A stretch of 64,000 nucleotides of DNA from Bacillus sp. AFS055030 (GTDB lineage: Bacteria > Bacillota > Bacilli > Bacillales > Bacillaceae_G). The notes beneath the pieces were generated by a model. It did not search any database, was not told where the DNA came from, and worked only from the letters and a program-made list of their open reading frames with translations. The DNA lies in NCBI RefSeq assembly GCF_002574545.1, contig NZ_NUGT01000077.1:133852-197851 (forward strand). Direction: 5' to 3'. Of this stretch, positions 38,593 to 46,456 are shown one piece after another (the stretch's first letter is position 1; each line of letters opens with the position of its first letter). The position numbers and the translations under genes are program-made.

Positions 38593-38695
38593 AGAGGTAG
38601 TCTTACGATTCATTCTTAAAAGTCATCATTATTCAACTTTAATTCAAGTGAATAAAAGCTTTTAATATGATGAATCAAAGACGACCTCTTTTTCT
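38593..38695 (+). terminator. very long rod-like terminator before polA
   Basis: Nested stems AGAGGT/ACCTCT, GTCTT/AAGAC, GATTCAT/ATGAATC, TTAAAAG/CTTTTAA and TTCA-CTT/AAG-TGAA form a near-continuous 97-nt hairpin (38593-38689), followed by a T-rich tract. Confidence 0.75.
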
Positions 38696-38802
38696 TTTAT
38701 GAATAGTTCGTGTTAAAATGTTAAGAGCAAGGAATCGATTAACGTAAAATAAAAATTATACATAAAAAGATAGTGAGATTTGTAATAGGAAGGGGATCTA
38801 TT

Positions 38803-41427
38803 TTGAAGAAGAAATTGGTATTAATTGATGGAAATAGCATTGCTTATAGAGCCTTCTTTGCATTGCCTCTTTTGAGTAATGATAAGGGTGTCCATACGAA
38901 TGCAATTTATGGGTTTACAATGATGTTAATGAAAATTCTAGAAGATGAAAAACCGACTCATATGCTTGTTGCATTTGATGCAGGGAAAACAACATTTAGA
39001 CATAGTACATTTAAAGAATATAAAGGTGGAAGACAAAAGACTCCACCAGAGTTAAGTGAACAGTTTCCACTTGTTCGTCAGCTATTAGATACATATGGTA
39101 TTGCGCGTTATGAATTAGAAAATTATGAAGCGGATGATATTATCGGAACACTTGCTAATCAAGCATCTGAGGATGAATTTGAAGTAAAGGTCATCTCAGG
39201 TGATCGAGATTTATTACAGCTTGTTGATGAGCGTATAACAGTTAGTATGACTAAAAAAGGTATTACTGAAGTTGAAGAATATACTCCTGCAGCAATTCAT
39301 GAAAAGTATGAGATTACACCTAATCAAATTATTGATATGAAAGGATTAATGGGTGATAAATCTGATAATATTCCTGGGGTTCCAGGTATTGGGGAAAAGA
39401 CTGCAATTAAGCTTTTAAAACAGTTTCAAACTGTAGAAGGTCTTTATGAAAATATAGATGAAGTAAGTGGAGCAAAACTTCTTCAAAATTTAAGTGAAAA
39501 TAAAGATCAAGCTTTAATGAGTAAACAATTAGCAACAATTAATAAAAACTCACCAATTGAATTAACTGTAAATGATACAACTCTTCCTGAAACTGATCCG
39601 AATAAAGTTGCAGAATTTTTTAAATCTCTTGGATTTACTTCATTGTTAGCTAAATTAGATATCAAAGAGTCGAATGAAGAACTAGAAGAGATTAACTATG
39701 AGGTGCTAGATTCAATTGAAGAGAAACATTTAGCGAATCATTCAAGCTTAATCGTTGAAATGATTGGAGAAAATTATCATAAAGAAGAAATTCAGGGATT
39801 TGGACTTTCAAATGAAAAAGGTCATTTCTTTATTCCTACAGCTGTAGGGCTAGAGTCGGATTTGTTTAAAAATTGGCTCGAGGATGAGCTAATGAATAAG
39901 AATGTATATGATGCAAAAGGTGCCTATGTTGCACTAAAGTGGAGAGGGATTACGTTAAATGGCGTTTATTTCGACCCATTACTTGCTTCATATATAAATG
40001 ACCCTGCCCAGTCTAATAAAGAATTTGCTGATATTGTAAATGGTAAAATAGATTTTTCAATACAAACTGCTGAATCGATTTATGGTAAGGGTGCAAAGCA
40101 AACTAAGCCATCGGATGAAGTTTTATCTGAATATATTGTTCGCAAAACAATTGCGATCAGTAAATTAAAGGAAACTTTAGAAGAATCATTGCGGAAAAAT
40201 AGTCAATTTGAATTGCTGACAGAATTAGAATTGCGATTAACATTTATTTTAGGTGATATGGAATTTGAAGGGGTAACAGTTAGGGAAGAAACTCTTCGTA
40301 CGATGGGGTTAGAACTAGCTAATAAGTTAAAAGAACTTGAAGAAGCTATTTATGAGTTAGCAGGTGAAAAATTTAATATTAATTCACCAAAGCAATTAGG
40401 TGTTATTTTATTTGAAAAGCTAAACTTGCCATCTGGTAAAAAAACAAAAACTGGATATTCGACTTCTGCTGATGTTCTTGAAAAATTAGAGGCAGAACAT
40501 GAAATCATTCGATTGATTCTTCACTATCGTCAAGTTGGTAAATTAAATTCTACTTATGTAGAAGGTTTGTTAAAAGTGATAAATGAATCAGATTCCAAGG
40601 TTCATACACGATTTAATCAAGTTCTAGCACAAACTGGTCGTTTAAGCTCAATTGATCCTAACTTACAAAATATTCCTATTCGATTAGAAGAAGGTAGAAA
40701 AATTAGAAAAGCTTTTGTCGCATCTAAAAAAGATTGGTTGATTTTTGCGGCTGATTATTCTCAAATTGAATTAAGGGTACTGGCCCATATAGCGCAAGAC
40801 GATAATTTAATGGATGCATTTAAAAATGATTTTGATGTTCATACAAAGACTGCAATGGATGTTTTCCATGTAAGTGCTGATGAGGTAACAAGCAATATGA
40901 GAAGACAAGCAAAAGCTGTTAACTTCGGGATTGTATATGGAATTAGTGATTATGGATTGTCACAAGGATTAGGTATTACAAGAAAAGAAGCGGCTATCTT
41001 TATTGAAAAGTACTTTGCTAGTTTTCCAAAAGTAAAAGAGTATATGTCAGATATAGTTCAAAAGGCTAAACTAGAAGGATTTGTAAGTACTATCTTAAAT
41101 AGACGTCGTTATATTCCTGAAATATCTAGCTCAAATTTTAATGTTCGTGGATTTGCTGAAAGAACAGCAATGAATACCCCAATCCAAGGGAGTGCTGCCG
41201 ATATTATTAAAAAGGCTATGATTTTACTAGATGAGCGTCTTAAAGCAGAAAAACTTCAGGCAAAATTAATTTTACAAGTGCACGATGAATTAATATTAGA
41301 AGCTCCAAAAGAAGAAATAGCCATTTTAGAAAAAATCGTTCCAGAAGTAATGGAACATGCTGTTGAGCTAGTAGTGCCTTTAAAGGTTGATTATAATTTT
41401 GGAGATTCTTGGTTTGAAGCAAAATAA
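38803..41427 (+). CDS. polA: DNA polymerase I
   Basis: An 874-residue Pol I for repair and Okazaki fragment processing. Residues 1-295 are the 5' nuclease (VLIDGNSIAYRAFFALP, NYEADDIIGTLA, VISGDRDLLQLV, MGDKSDNIPGVPGIG). The middle domain is a proofreading fold whose acidic triad is degenerate, as in other Bacillus. The polymerase has RLSSIDPNLQNIPIR, DYSQIELRVLAHI, RRQAKAVNFGIVYGIS and LQVHDEL. TTG 38803 fits GGAAGGGGATC and the family N-terminus. Extended -10 TGT-TAAAAT lies about 90 bases upstream. Followed closely by mutM. Confidence 0.97.
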   Translation: MKKKLVLIDGNSIAYRAFFALPLLSNDKGVHTNAIYGFTMMLMKILEDEKPTHMLVAFDAGKTTFRHSTFKEYKGGRQKTPPELSEQFPLVRQLLDTYGIARYELENYEADDIIGTLANQASEDEFEVKVISGDRDLLQLVDERITVSMTKKGITEVEEYTPAAIHEKYEITPNQIIDMKGLMGDKSDNIPGVPGIGEKTAIKLLKQFQTVEGLYENIDEVSGAKLLQNLSENKDQALMSKQLATINKNSPIELTVNDTTLPETDPNKVAEFFKSLGFTSLLAKLDIKESNEELEEINYEVLDSIEEKHLANHSSLIVEMIGENYHKEEIQGFGLSNEKGHFFIPTAVGLESDLFKNWLEDELMNKNVYDAKGAYVALKWRGITLNGVYFDPLLASYINDPAQSNKEFADIVNGKIDFSIQTAESIYGKGAKQTKPSDEVLSEYIVRKTIAISKLKETLEESLRKNSQFELLTELELRLTFILGDMEFEGVTVREETLRTMGLELANKLKELEEAIYELAGEKFNINSPKQLGVILFEKLNLPSGKKTKTGYSTSADVLEKLEAEHEIIRLILHYRQVGKLNSTYVEGLLKVINESDSKVHTRFNQVLAQTGRLSSIDPNLQNIPIRLEEGRKIRKAFVASKKDWLIFAADYSQIELRVLAHIAQDDNLMDAFKNDFDVHTKTAMDVFHVSADEVTSNMRRQAKAVNFGIVYGISDYGLSQGLGITRKEAAIFIEKYFASFPKVKEYMSDIVQKAKLEGFVSTILNRRRYIPEISSSNFNVRGFAERTAMNTPIQGSAADIIKKAMILLDERLKAEKLQAKLILQVHDELILEAPKEEIAILEKIVPEVMEHAVELVVPLKVDYNFGDSWFEAK

Positions 41428-41446
41428 TTAGATAGGATGACTTTGT

Positions 41447-42280
41447 ATGCCTGAATTACCAGAAGTTGAAACGGTTAGACGAACTCTACTTAGTTTAATT
41501 GTTGGGAAAACAATCTCAGCAGTAATCGTTTCTTGGGGAAAAATAATAAAGAAACCTAATGAAATAGATGAGTTTCAGATTTTACTAAAAGGTCAAACCG
41601 TAGAAAATATAAATCGTCGAGGGAAGTTTCTACTATTTCAATTAAGTGATTTTACACTTGTTTCGCATTTAAGAATGGAAGGGAAATTTCGCGTGTTCAA
41701 AGCGGAAGAACCTGTAGCACCTCATACTCATGTTCGTTTTTTATTTGAAGATGGAACAGAACTTCGGTATCAAGATGTTCGTAAATTTGGTACCATGCAT
41801 TTATTTAATAAAGGTGAGGAGAACGAAGGGCCACCTCTTGCTAAATTAGGTCCAGAGCCATTTTCTGATGAGTTTACTGCTGATTATTTAAGAAAAAAGC
41901 TTAAAAATACAAACCGAAAAATTAAAGTCGTTTTATTAGATCAGGAATTAGTAGTCGGCTTAGGCAATATTTATGTTGATGAGGTTTTGTTTAGGGCTAA
42001 GATTCATCCGGAAACACCTGCATCAAAATTAAAGCCTAAACAAATTAAAATACTTGCTGAATCCATTACAGAGACTTTAAAAGAGGCTGTGGATTTAGGT
42101 GGGAGCACAATTCGTTCTTATGTAAATTCACAAGGGCAAATAGGAACTTTTCAAGAGATCATTAAAGTATATGGCAGAAAGGGATTAGCGTGTCATAATT
42201 GCGGCCAACCAATCGAAAAAATAAAAGTTGGTGGCAGAGGTACTTCTTTTTGCCCGGTATGTCAGCCTAAAAAAAATTAA
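41447..42280 (+). CDS. mutM: formamidopyrimidine-DNA glycosylase
   Basis: A 277-residue Fpg that removes oxidised purines such as 8-oxoguanine and cleaves the abasic site. The N-terminal MPELPEVETVRR carries the catalytic Pro and Glu. KFRVF and QDVRKFGTMHLF match, GLGNIYVDEVLF is the helix-two-turn-helix, and the C-terminal zinc finger has CHNCG and CPVCQ. ATG 41447 follows GGATGAC weakly. Operon with polA (19-base gap) and probably ytaF. Confidence 0.97.
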   Translation: MPELPEVETVRRTLLSLIVGKTISAVIVSWGKIIKKPNEIDEFQILLKGQTVENINRRGKFLLFQLSDFTLVSHLRMEGKFRVFKAEEPVAPHTHVRFLFEDGTELRYQDVRKFGTMHLFNKGEENEGPPLAKLGPEPFSDEFTADYLRKKLKNTNRKIKVVLLDQELVVGLGNIYVDEVLFRAKIHPETPASKLKPKQIKILAESITETLKEAVDLGGSTIRSYVNSQGQIGTFQEIIKVYGRKGLACHNCGQPIEKIKVGGRGTSFCPVCQPKKN

Positions 42281-42284
42281 CATA

Positions 42285-42332
42285 AGGTTCCTTTCTTTCA
42301 TACTATATCAGGAGTACGAAAGAAAGGAGCCT
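42285..42332 (+). promoter_or_regulatory. 19-bp hairpin covering the ytaF ribosome binding site
   Basis: Left arm 42285-42303 pairs with right arm 42314-42332 (one G-U, one mismatch), 10-nt loop. The right arm contains AAAGGAG (42324-42329), the ytaF Shine-Dalgarno. A short T-run (42334-42338) follows. It may be a mutM terminator, a translational switch, or both. Confidence 0.7.
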
Positions 42333-42338
42333 ATTTTT

Positions 42339-42983
42339 ATGGTAAATATGCTATCATTAATACTACTAGCATGCGCACTAAGCTTAGATAGTTGCAGTGT
42401 TGGATTTACTTATGGACTTCGAAAAGTAAAAATTCCTATTAAATCAATCATTACAATTGCAGCTTGTTCAGGGGTCATATTAATGACATCCATGGGGATT
42501 GGGCATGCAATAACAGACTTTTTTTCACCAATAATCGCAAAAAGAATCGGAGGATTTGTACTTGTATGTATAGGACTATGGGTACTTTTTCAATTTTACC
42601 GATCAAATAAAGGGTCAAATATAGAAGAAAAGAATGAGATGGAAGATAAAGGAATTGACTGGGAGTTTGAAATTTTAGGTGTAGTCGTAAAAATTCTAAA
42701 GAAGCCTACAACTGCAGACATCGATCGTTCAGGTAGTATTAATGGACTGGAAGCAATGTTACTCGGATTTGCACTTTCACTTGATGCCTTTGGGGCTGGA
42801 ATAGGTGCATCATTACTTGGGTTTTCCCCACTATTGACGGCAATTGTAACATCTTCTGCAAGTGCATTATTCTTACTATTTGGAATGAAATTAGGAAATG
42901 TGTTATCGAAAACATCGTGGCTTCAAAAATTAACCTTTTTACCAGGTGTTTTTTTAATATTAATTGGATTAATGAAGATGTAA
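42339..42983 (+). CDS. ytaF: sporulation membrane protein YtaF
   Basis: A 214-residue membrane protein, MntP-like in topology: two three-helix halves, each starting with a conserved LLACALSLDS or LLGFALSLDA motif, separated by an acidic hydrophilic loop. It matches YtaF from synteny between mutM and coaE. ATG 42339 follows AAAGGAG, which sits in the right arm of a strong hairpin. Predicted as a small-ion or metal exporter by fold only; known sporulation link in B. subtilis. Confidence 0.9.
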   Translation: MVNMLSLILLACALSLDSCSVGFTYGLRKVKIPIKSIITIAACSGVILMTSMGIGHAITDFFSPIIAKRIGGFVLVCIGLWVLFQFYRSNKGSNIEEKNEMEDKGIDWEFEILGVVVKILKKPTTADIDRSGSINGLEAMLLGFALSLDAFGAGIGASLLGFSPLLTAIVTSSASALFLLFGMKLGNVLSKTSWLQKLTFLPGVFLILIGLMKM

Positions 42984-42993
42984 TAAAAATAAT

Positions 42994-43037
42994 GAAAGAG
43001 TATATCCGAATGGATTTATTCCATTTGGTCCTCTTTC
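42994..43037 (+). repeat. stem-loop between ytaF and coaE
   Basis: GAAAGAG (42994-43000) with CTCTTTC (43031-43037), inner CCGAATGGA with TCCATTTGG, loop TTTAT. No clean T-run follows, so a processing element or weak terminator. Confidence 0.5.
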
Positions 43038-43059
43038 TCTTGTGTAAGGAGAATAAAAG

Positions 43060-43653
43060 ATGGGTAAAATTTTTGGACTAACTGGTAGCATTGCAAGTGG
43101 AAAAAGTACGGTTTCTAATTTCTTAAAGGAATTAAATGTTCCAATTGTTGATGCAGACGTAATTGCAAAAGAAGTGGTTGAAATAGGACAACCTGCTTAT
43201 AAACAAATTGTTGAAGCTTTCGGAAGTGAAATTCTACTCGATTCTGGTGAAATTAATCGACCACTTCTCGGAAGTATTATTTTTAATAACAAAGAAAAGC
43301 GCTTACAACTTAATGAAATAGTACATCCGGAAGTAAGACGTGTAATGAAAGAGCAAGCCGATCGATACATAAAACAAGGTGAGCCACTTGTTATTTTAGA
43401 TATTCCTCTTTTATATGAGGGTAACTCAATTGAATTGGTGGAAAAAGTAATCGTAGTGACGGTGTCAGAAGAAAATCAATTAAAGCGTTTGATGAAACGT
43501 AATGGTTTATCGAAAGAGGATGCACTTTTGCGTATAGCATCTCAAATACCAGTAAAAGAAAAAGAAGCACGAGCTGACTACGTTATAAATAACAATGGTG
43601 ACATTGAGGATACAAAAAAACAAGTAAAAGACCTATTAAATAAAATTATTTAA
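43060..43653 (+). CDS. coaE: dephospho-CoA kinase
   Basis: A 197-residue P-loop kinase that adds the 3' phosphate in the last step of coenzyme A synthesis. Walker A is GLTGSIASGKSTV; VDADVIAKEVV and the LDIPLLYEGN core are typical, and the lid arginines follow. ATG 43060 follows AAGGAG. Same order as B. subtilis ytaG. Confidence 0.96.
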   Translation: MGKIFGLTGSIASGKSTVSNFLKELNVPIVDADVIAKEVVEIGQPAYKQIVEAFGSEILLDSGEINRPLLGSIIFNNKEKRLQLNEIVHPEVRRVMKEQADRYIKQGEPLVILDIPLLYEGNSIELVEKVIVVTVSEENQLKRLMKRNGLSKEDALLRIASQIPVKEKEARADYVINNNGDIEDTKKQVKDLLNKII

Positions 43654-43690
43654 TAAAATAATGTAAATAGTTTAACCAAAATCCGAGTTA

Positions 43691-43733
43691 TGTGTTATAC
43701 TAATTGCAGGGAGATAATAAACAGTATAACTTA
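43691..43733 (+). promoter_or_regulatory. CcpN-like inverted repeat upstream of gapB
   Basis: TGTGTTATACT (43691-43701) matches the CcpN consensus TRTGHYATAYW as I recall it in full. AGTATAACTTA (43723-43733) is the inverted copy with one mismatch. The first box overlaps a likely -10 (TATACT). CcpN represses gapB in B. subtilis. Confidence 0.6.
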
Positions 43734-43748
43734 ATTGGGGGTTTACTT

Positions 43749-44768
43749 ATGGTAAATGTAGCAATAAATGGATTTGGTCGAATTGGACGCATGGTTTTCC
43801 GTCAAGCGATTAAAAATGGAGATTATAATGTCGTAGCAATTAATGCAAGTTATCCTTCTGAAACTTTAGCGCACTTAATTAAATATGATACAGTTCATGG
43901 TAAGTTTGATGGTGAAGTAATTGCAAATGCAGATCATTTAATCGTTGATGGTAAACGTGTGGAATTAATTAGTGAAAGAAATCCAGAGTTACTTCCATGG
44001 AACGAGCTAAATGTAGATATCGTAATTGAAGCAACTGGAAAATTTAATGATGCTGAAAAAGCAAAAATGCACATTACTGCTGGAGCTCAAAAAGTAATTT
44101 TAACAGCACCTGGTAAAAATGAAGATATCACAGTAGTAATTGGTGTAAATGATGATAAATTAGACCTAGATAATCATCACATTATTTCAAACGCATCTTG
44201 TACAACTAACTGTTTAGCGCCAGTTGTAAAAGTACTAGATGAGCAATTTGGTATTGTTAATGGATTAATGACAACTGTTCATTCATTTACAAATGATCAA
44301 AAAAATATTGATAATCCACATAAAGATTTACGTCGTGCACGTGCTTGCAGTCAATCAATTATTCCAACAACTACTGGTGCTGCAAAAGCATTATCGAAAG
44401 TACTTCCACATTTAAATGGTAAGTTACATGGTATGGCTTTACGTGTTCCAACTCCAAATGTTTCACTAGTTGACTTAGTAGTTGACTTAAAGAGAGAAGT
44501 AACTGTTGAAGAAATCAATGAAGTATTTGAAACGGCTTCTAAAGGTTCAATGCACGGAATTATCGAATATTGTAATGAGCCATTAGTATCAATTGATTTT
44601 AATACAAATACACACTCATCAATTATTGATTCTCTTTCTACAATGGTAATCGATGGTACAAAAGTGAAAGTATTAGCTTGGTATGATAATGAGTGGGGTT
44701 ACTCAAGACGTGTAGTTGACTTAGTGTCAATCGTTGCATCTAAAATAAAAAAGCTTGAAACTGTTTAA
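43749..44768 (+). CDS. gapB: glyceraldehyde-3-phosphate dehydrogenase, gluconeogenic (GapB)
   Basis: A 339-residue GAPDH with catalytic Cys in SNASCTTNCLAP. The cofactor loop reads AINASYPSETLAHL rather than the NDLT of the glycolytic GapA, which fits an NADP-preferring gluconeogenic GapB. ATG 43749 follows GGGGG; the frame open upstream to 43704 lies in the operator. Upstream CcpN-like sites support control by glucose. Followed by a terminator. Confidence 0.95.
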   Translation: MVNVAINGFGRIGRMVFRQAIKNGDYNVVAINASYPSETLAHLIKYDTVHGKFDGEVIANADHLIVDGKRVELISERNPELLPWNELNVDIVIEATGKFNDAEKAKMHITAGAQKVILTAPGKNEDITVVIGVNDDKLDLDNHHIISNASCTTNCLAPVVKVLDEQFGIVNGLMTTVHSFTNDQKNIDNPHKDLRRARACSQSIIPTTTGAAKALSKVLPHLNGKLHGMALRVPTPNVSLVDLVVDLKREVTVEEINEVFETASKGSMHGIIEYCNEPLVSIDFNTNTHSSIIDSLSTMVIDGTKVKVLAWYDNEWGYSRRVVDLVSIVASKIKKLETV

Positions 44769-44793
44769 TCAAAAAAATGTAAACGAATACAAA

Positions 44794-44825
44794 GGGCTAA
44801 CTAGTTGATCTAGTTAGTCTTTTTG
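44794..44825 (+). terminator. terminator after gapB
   Basis: GGCTAACTAG pairs with CTAGTTAGTC, followed by TTTTT. Separates gapB from the intergenic RNA candidate. Confidence 0.8.
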
Positions 44826-44874
44826 AAGTTGTATGACATATTAAGATGAAATGTGAATTTTCGACTACATTAAG

Positions 44875-45024
44875 AGGGGATCTATGACTTAATGTCTACT
44901 GAAGAAGAACGTTGATTTCCATACATATGCTCATCCTCTAATGGGAGTGTTAAACTCTGCGAAAGACGAGGGGCCCTCGCATTTCTATCAAGAATTTATA
45001 GACACAATTAACAATTAATCCCCT
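44875..45024 (+). ncRNA. candidate structured RNA between gapB and speD
   Basis: Nested helices read by eye: AGGGGAT (44875-44881)/ATCCCCT (45018-45024); TTAA-TGTCTA (44889-44898)/TAGACA-TTAA (44999-45011, 3-nt bulge); TTGAT (44912-44916)/ATCAA (44987-44991); and a GC-rich hairpin CGAGG/CCTCG (44967-44979). No long open frame covers it. Strand and promoter are uncertain. Confidence 0.4.
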
Positions 45025-45130
45025 AAAAAGTATGTACCCTTTGTTACCTTGCGATACGTGCATTTATCACACTTTCAGACTTATTTTCATCACAATTAAT
45101 TTAGTTAATAACAAAAAAATAAAATTTATC

Positions 45131-45159
45131 TTGCAATTCAAATTTAAAAAAAGTATACT
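45131..45159 (+). promoter_or_regulatory. sigma-A promoter of speD
   Basis: TTGCAA (45131-45136), 17-bp spacer, TATACT (45154-45159). It predicts a leader of about 130 nt before the speD start. Confidence 0.7.
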
Positions 45160-45165
45160 AACTTT

Positions 45166-45294
45166 CGTGAACTTCTAAAAGTATAACTAATTACTTAAAG
45201 GGTTAGGACCTCTTTGGACTAACTTTCCCCCGTGGTAATTGATCATACTTTCGCAATAGAAGTCATGACAAATTATTTTAAGGGGGAAATGAAT
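45166..45294 (+). promoter_or_regulatory. speD leader with possible ribosome-binding-site sequestration
   Basis: An 8-nt run TTTCCCCC (about 45224-45231) is the perfect complement of GGGGGAAA (45282-45289), which is the speD ribosome binding site. The T-side also pairs in a competing hairpin, AAAG..TTAG..CC with GG..CTAA..CTTT (about 45197-45226). Looks like a two-state switch. Confidence 0.45.
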
Positions 45295-45681
45295 ATGGAT
45301 ACTATGGGTCGTCACGTCATTTCAGAATTATGGGGATGCAATACAGAAAAATTAAATGATATGAAATTTATTGAGGAGACTTTTGTTGATGCTGCGTTAC
45401 GCTCTGGTGCAGAAGTTCGTGAAGTTGCTTTTCACAAGTTCGCTCCTCATGGCGTTAGTGGTGTCGTAATCATTTCAGAATCACACTTAACTATTCACAG
45501 TTTTCCTGAGCATGGTTATGCAAGTATTGATGTTTACACTTGCGGTGATAGAATTGATCCGAATGTAGCTGCAAACTTTATCGCTGAAGCTTTAGAAGCT
45601 GATACTCGCGAAAACGTTGAGTTACCAAGAGGAATGGGTCCCATTCAAGTTGATAATGTAAAAGTTGTAAATGGTAACTAA
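45295..45681 (+). CDS. speD: S-adenosylmethionine decarboxylase proenzyme
   Basis: A 128-residue class 1B AdoMet decarboxylase that supplies decarboxylated AdoMet for spermidine synthesis. It self-cleaves at the Ser in [15 protein letters not shown] to form the pyruvoyl cofactor; that motif and [12 protein letters not shown] are intact. ATG 45295 gives the known N-terminus ([14 protein letters not shown]) at 7 bases after AGGGGGA. The earlier ATG 45289 is only one base after it. Own promoter and terminator. Confidence 0.96.
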   Translation: MDTMGRHVISELWGCNTEKLNDMKFIEETFVDAALRSGAEVREVAFHKFAPHGVSGVVIISESHLTIHSFPEHGYASIDVYTCGDRIDPNVAANFIAEALEADTRENVELPRGMGPIQVDNVKVVNGN

Positions 45682-45690
45682 AAAGAATTG

Positions 45691-45721
45691 AGAGAGGTGA
45701 TTTTTCATCTCTCTTTTTTGT
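45691..45721 (+). terminator. terminator after speD
   Basis: AGAGAGGTGA pairs with TCATCTCTCT (one G-U), then six T. Confidence 0.8.
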
Positions 45722-45878
45722 TTTTTAGTATAGGAGCAAAAATCAGATGAATTAAACAATCTTGATGTAAATAGCTTTTTTGAGAATGAACTAGCTTTAC
45801 ATAGTGAAAAATATTTCCATTAACATAAAAGACGAAAAATAGGCTTAGTGACTTTTAAGAAATAAACTTTAGTTTATT

Positions 45879-45907
45879 TTGAATTTGTTATAGTATAGAG
45901 TTATAAT
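45879..45907 (+). promoter_or_regulatory. sigma-A promoter of nrdR-dnaB-dnaI
   Basis: TTGAAT (45879-45884), 17-bp spacer, TATAAT (45902-45907), 43 bases before nrdR. Confidence 0.65.
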
Positions 45908-45949
45908 AATACGTTTAAACAATTAAGTGTTTGGAGTTGAACTATAACG

Positions 45950-46420
45950 ATGAGATGTCCAACGTGTAACTTTAATGGGACAAGAGTACTTGATAGTAGA
46001 CCAGTTGATGAAGGTCGTTCAATTAGAAGAAGACGTGAATGTGAAGAATGTCAGCATCGTTTTACAACTTTTGAGCGAGTTGAAGATAATCCTATTTTAG
46101 TTGTAAAAAAAGAAGGAGCTCGTGAAGAATTTAGTAAAGATAAGATGTTAAGAGGACTAATAAAAGCTTGTGAAAAACGCCCTGTCTCTTTATCTCAGCT
46201 AGAAGACATAATTCATAGTATTGAAAAAGAACTGAAAAATAGTGGCACATCAGAAGTTCCGAGTGAAGTGCTTGGTGAAATGGTCATGGAGCATTTATCT
46301 AAAGTTGATGAAGTAGCATACGTACGATTTGCGTCAGTTTATCGTCAATTTAAAGATATTAATGTATTCATTGATGAATTAAAAGATTTAATTAACAAAG
46401 AGCGAGGTAAAGACGAATAA
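45950..46420 (+). CDS. nrdR: transcriptional repressor NrdR
   Basis: A 156-residue repressor of ribonucleotide reductase genes that senses dATP/ATP. The N-terminal zinc ribbon has [16 protein letters not shown] and [15 protein letters not shown]; the ATP-cone domain follows from [14 protein letters not shown] to the C-terminus. ATG 45950 follows TTGGAGTTGA. First gene of nrdR-dnaB-dnaI, tying dNTP control to replication start. Confidence 0.97.
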   Translation: MRCPTCNFNGTRVLDSRPVDEGRSIRRRRECEECQHRFTTFERVEDNPILVVKKEGAREEFSKDKMLRGLIKACEKRPVSLSQLEDIIHSIEKELKNSGTSEVPSEVLGEMVMEHLSKVDEVAYVRFASVYRQFKDINVFIDELKDLINKERGKDE

Positions 46421-46456
46421 TACTTCGCTCTTTTGATACAAGAAAGGAATGTTTGA

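Noticed and set aside
40000..40400. Possible loss of polA proofreading as a lesion
   Set aside because: A degenerate 3'-5' exonuclease site is normal for Bacillus Pol I.
44886..44930. 14-codon minus-strand peptide (MYGNQRSSSVDIKS) in the gapB-speD gap
   Set aside because: Has only a fair ribosome binding site, no promoter I could read and overlaps the proposed RNA helices; too short to support.
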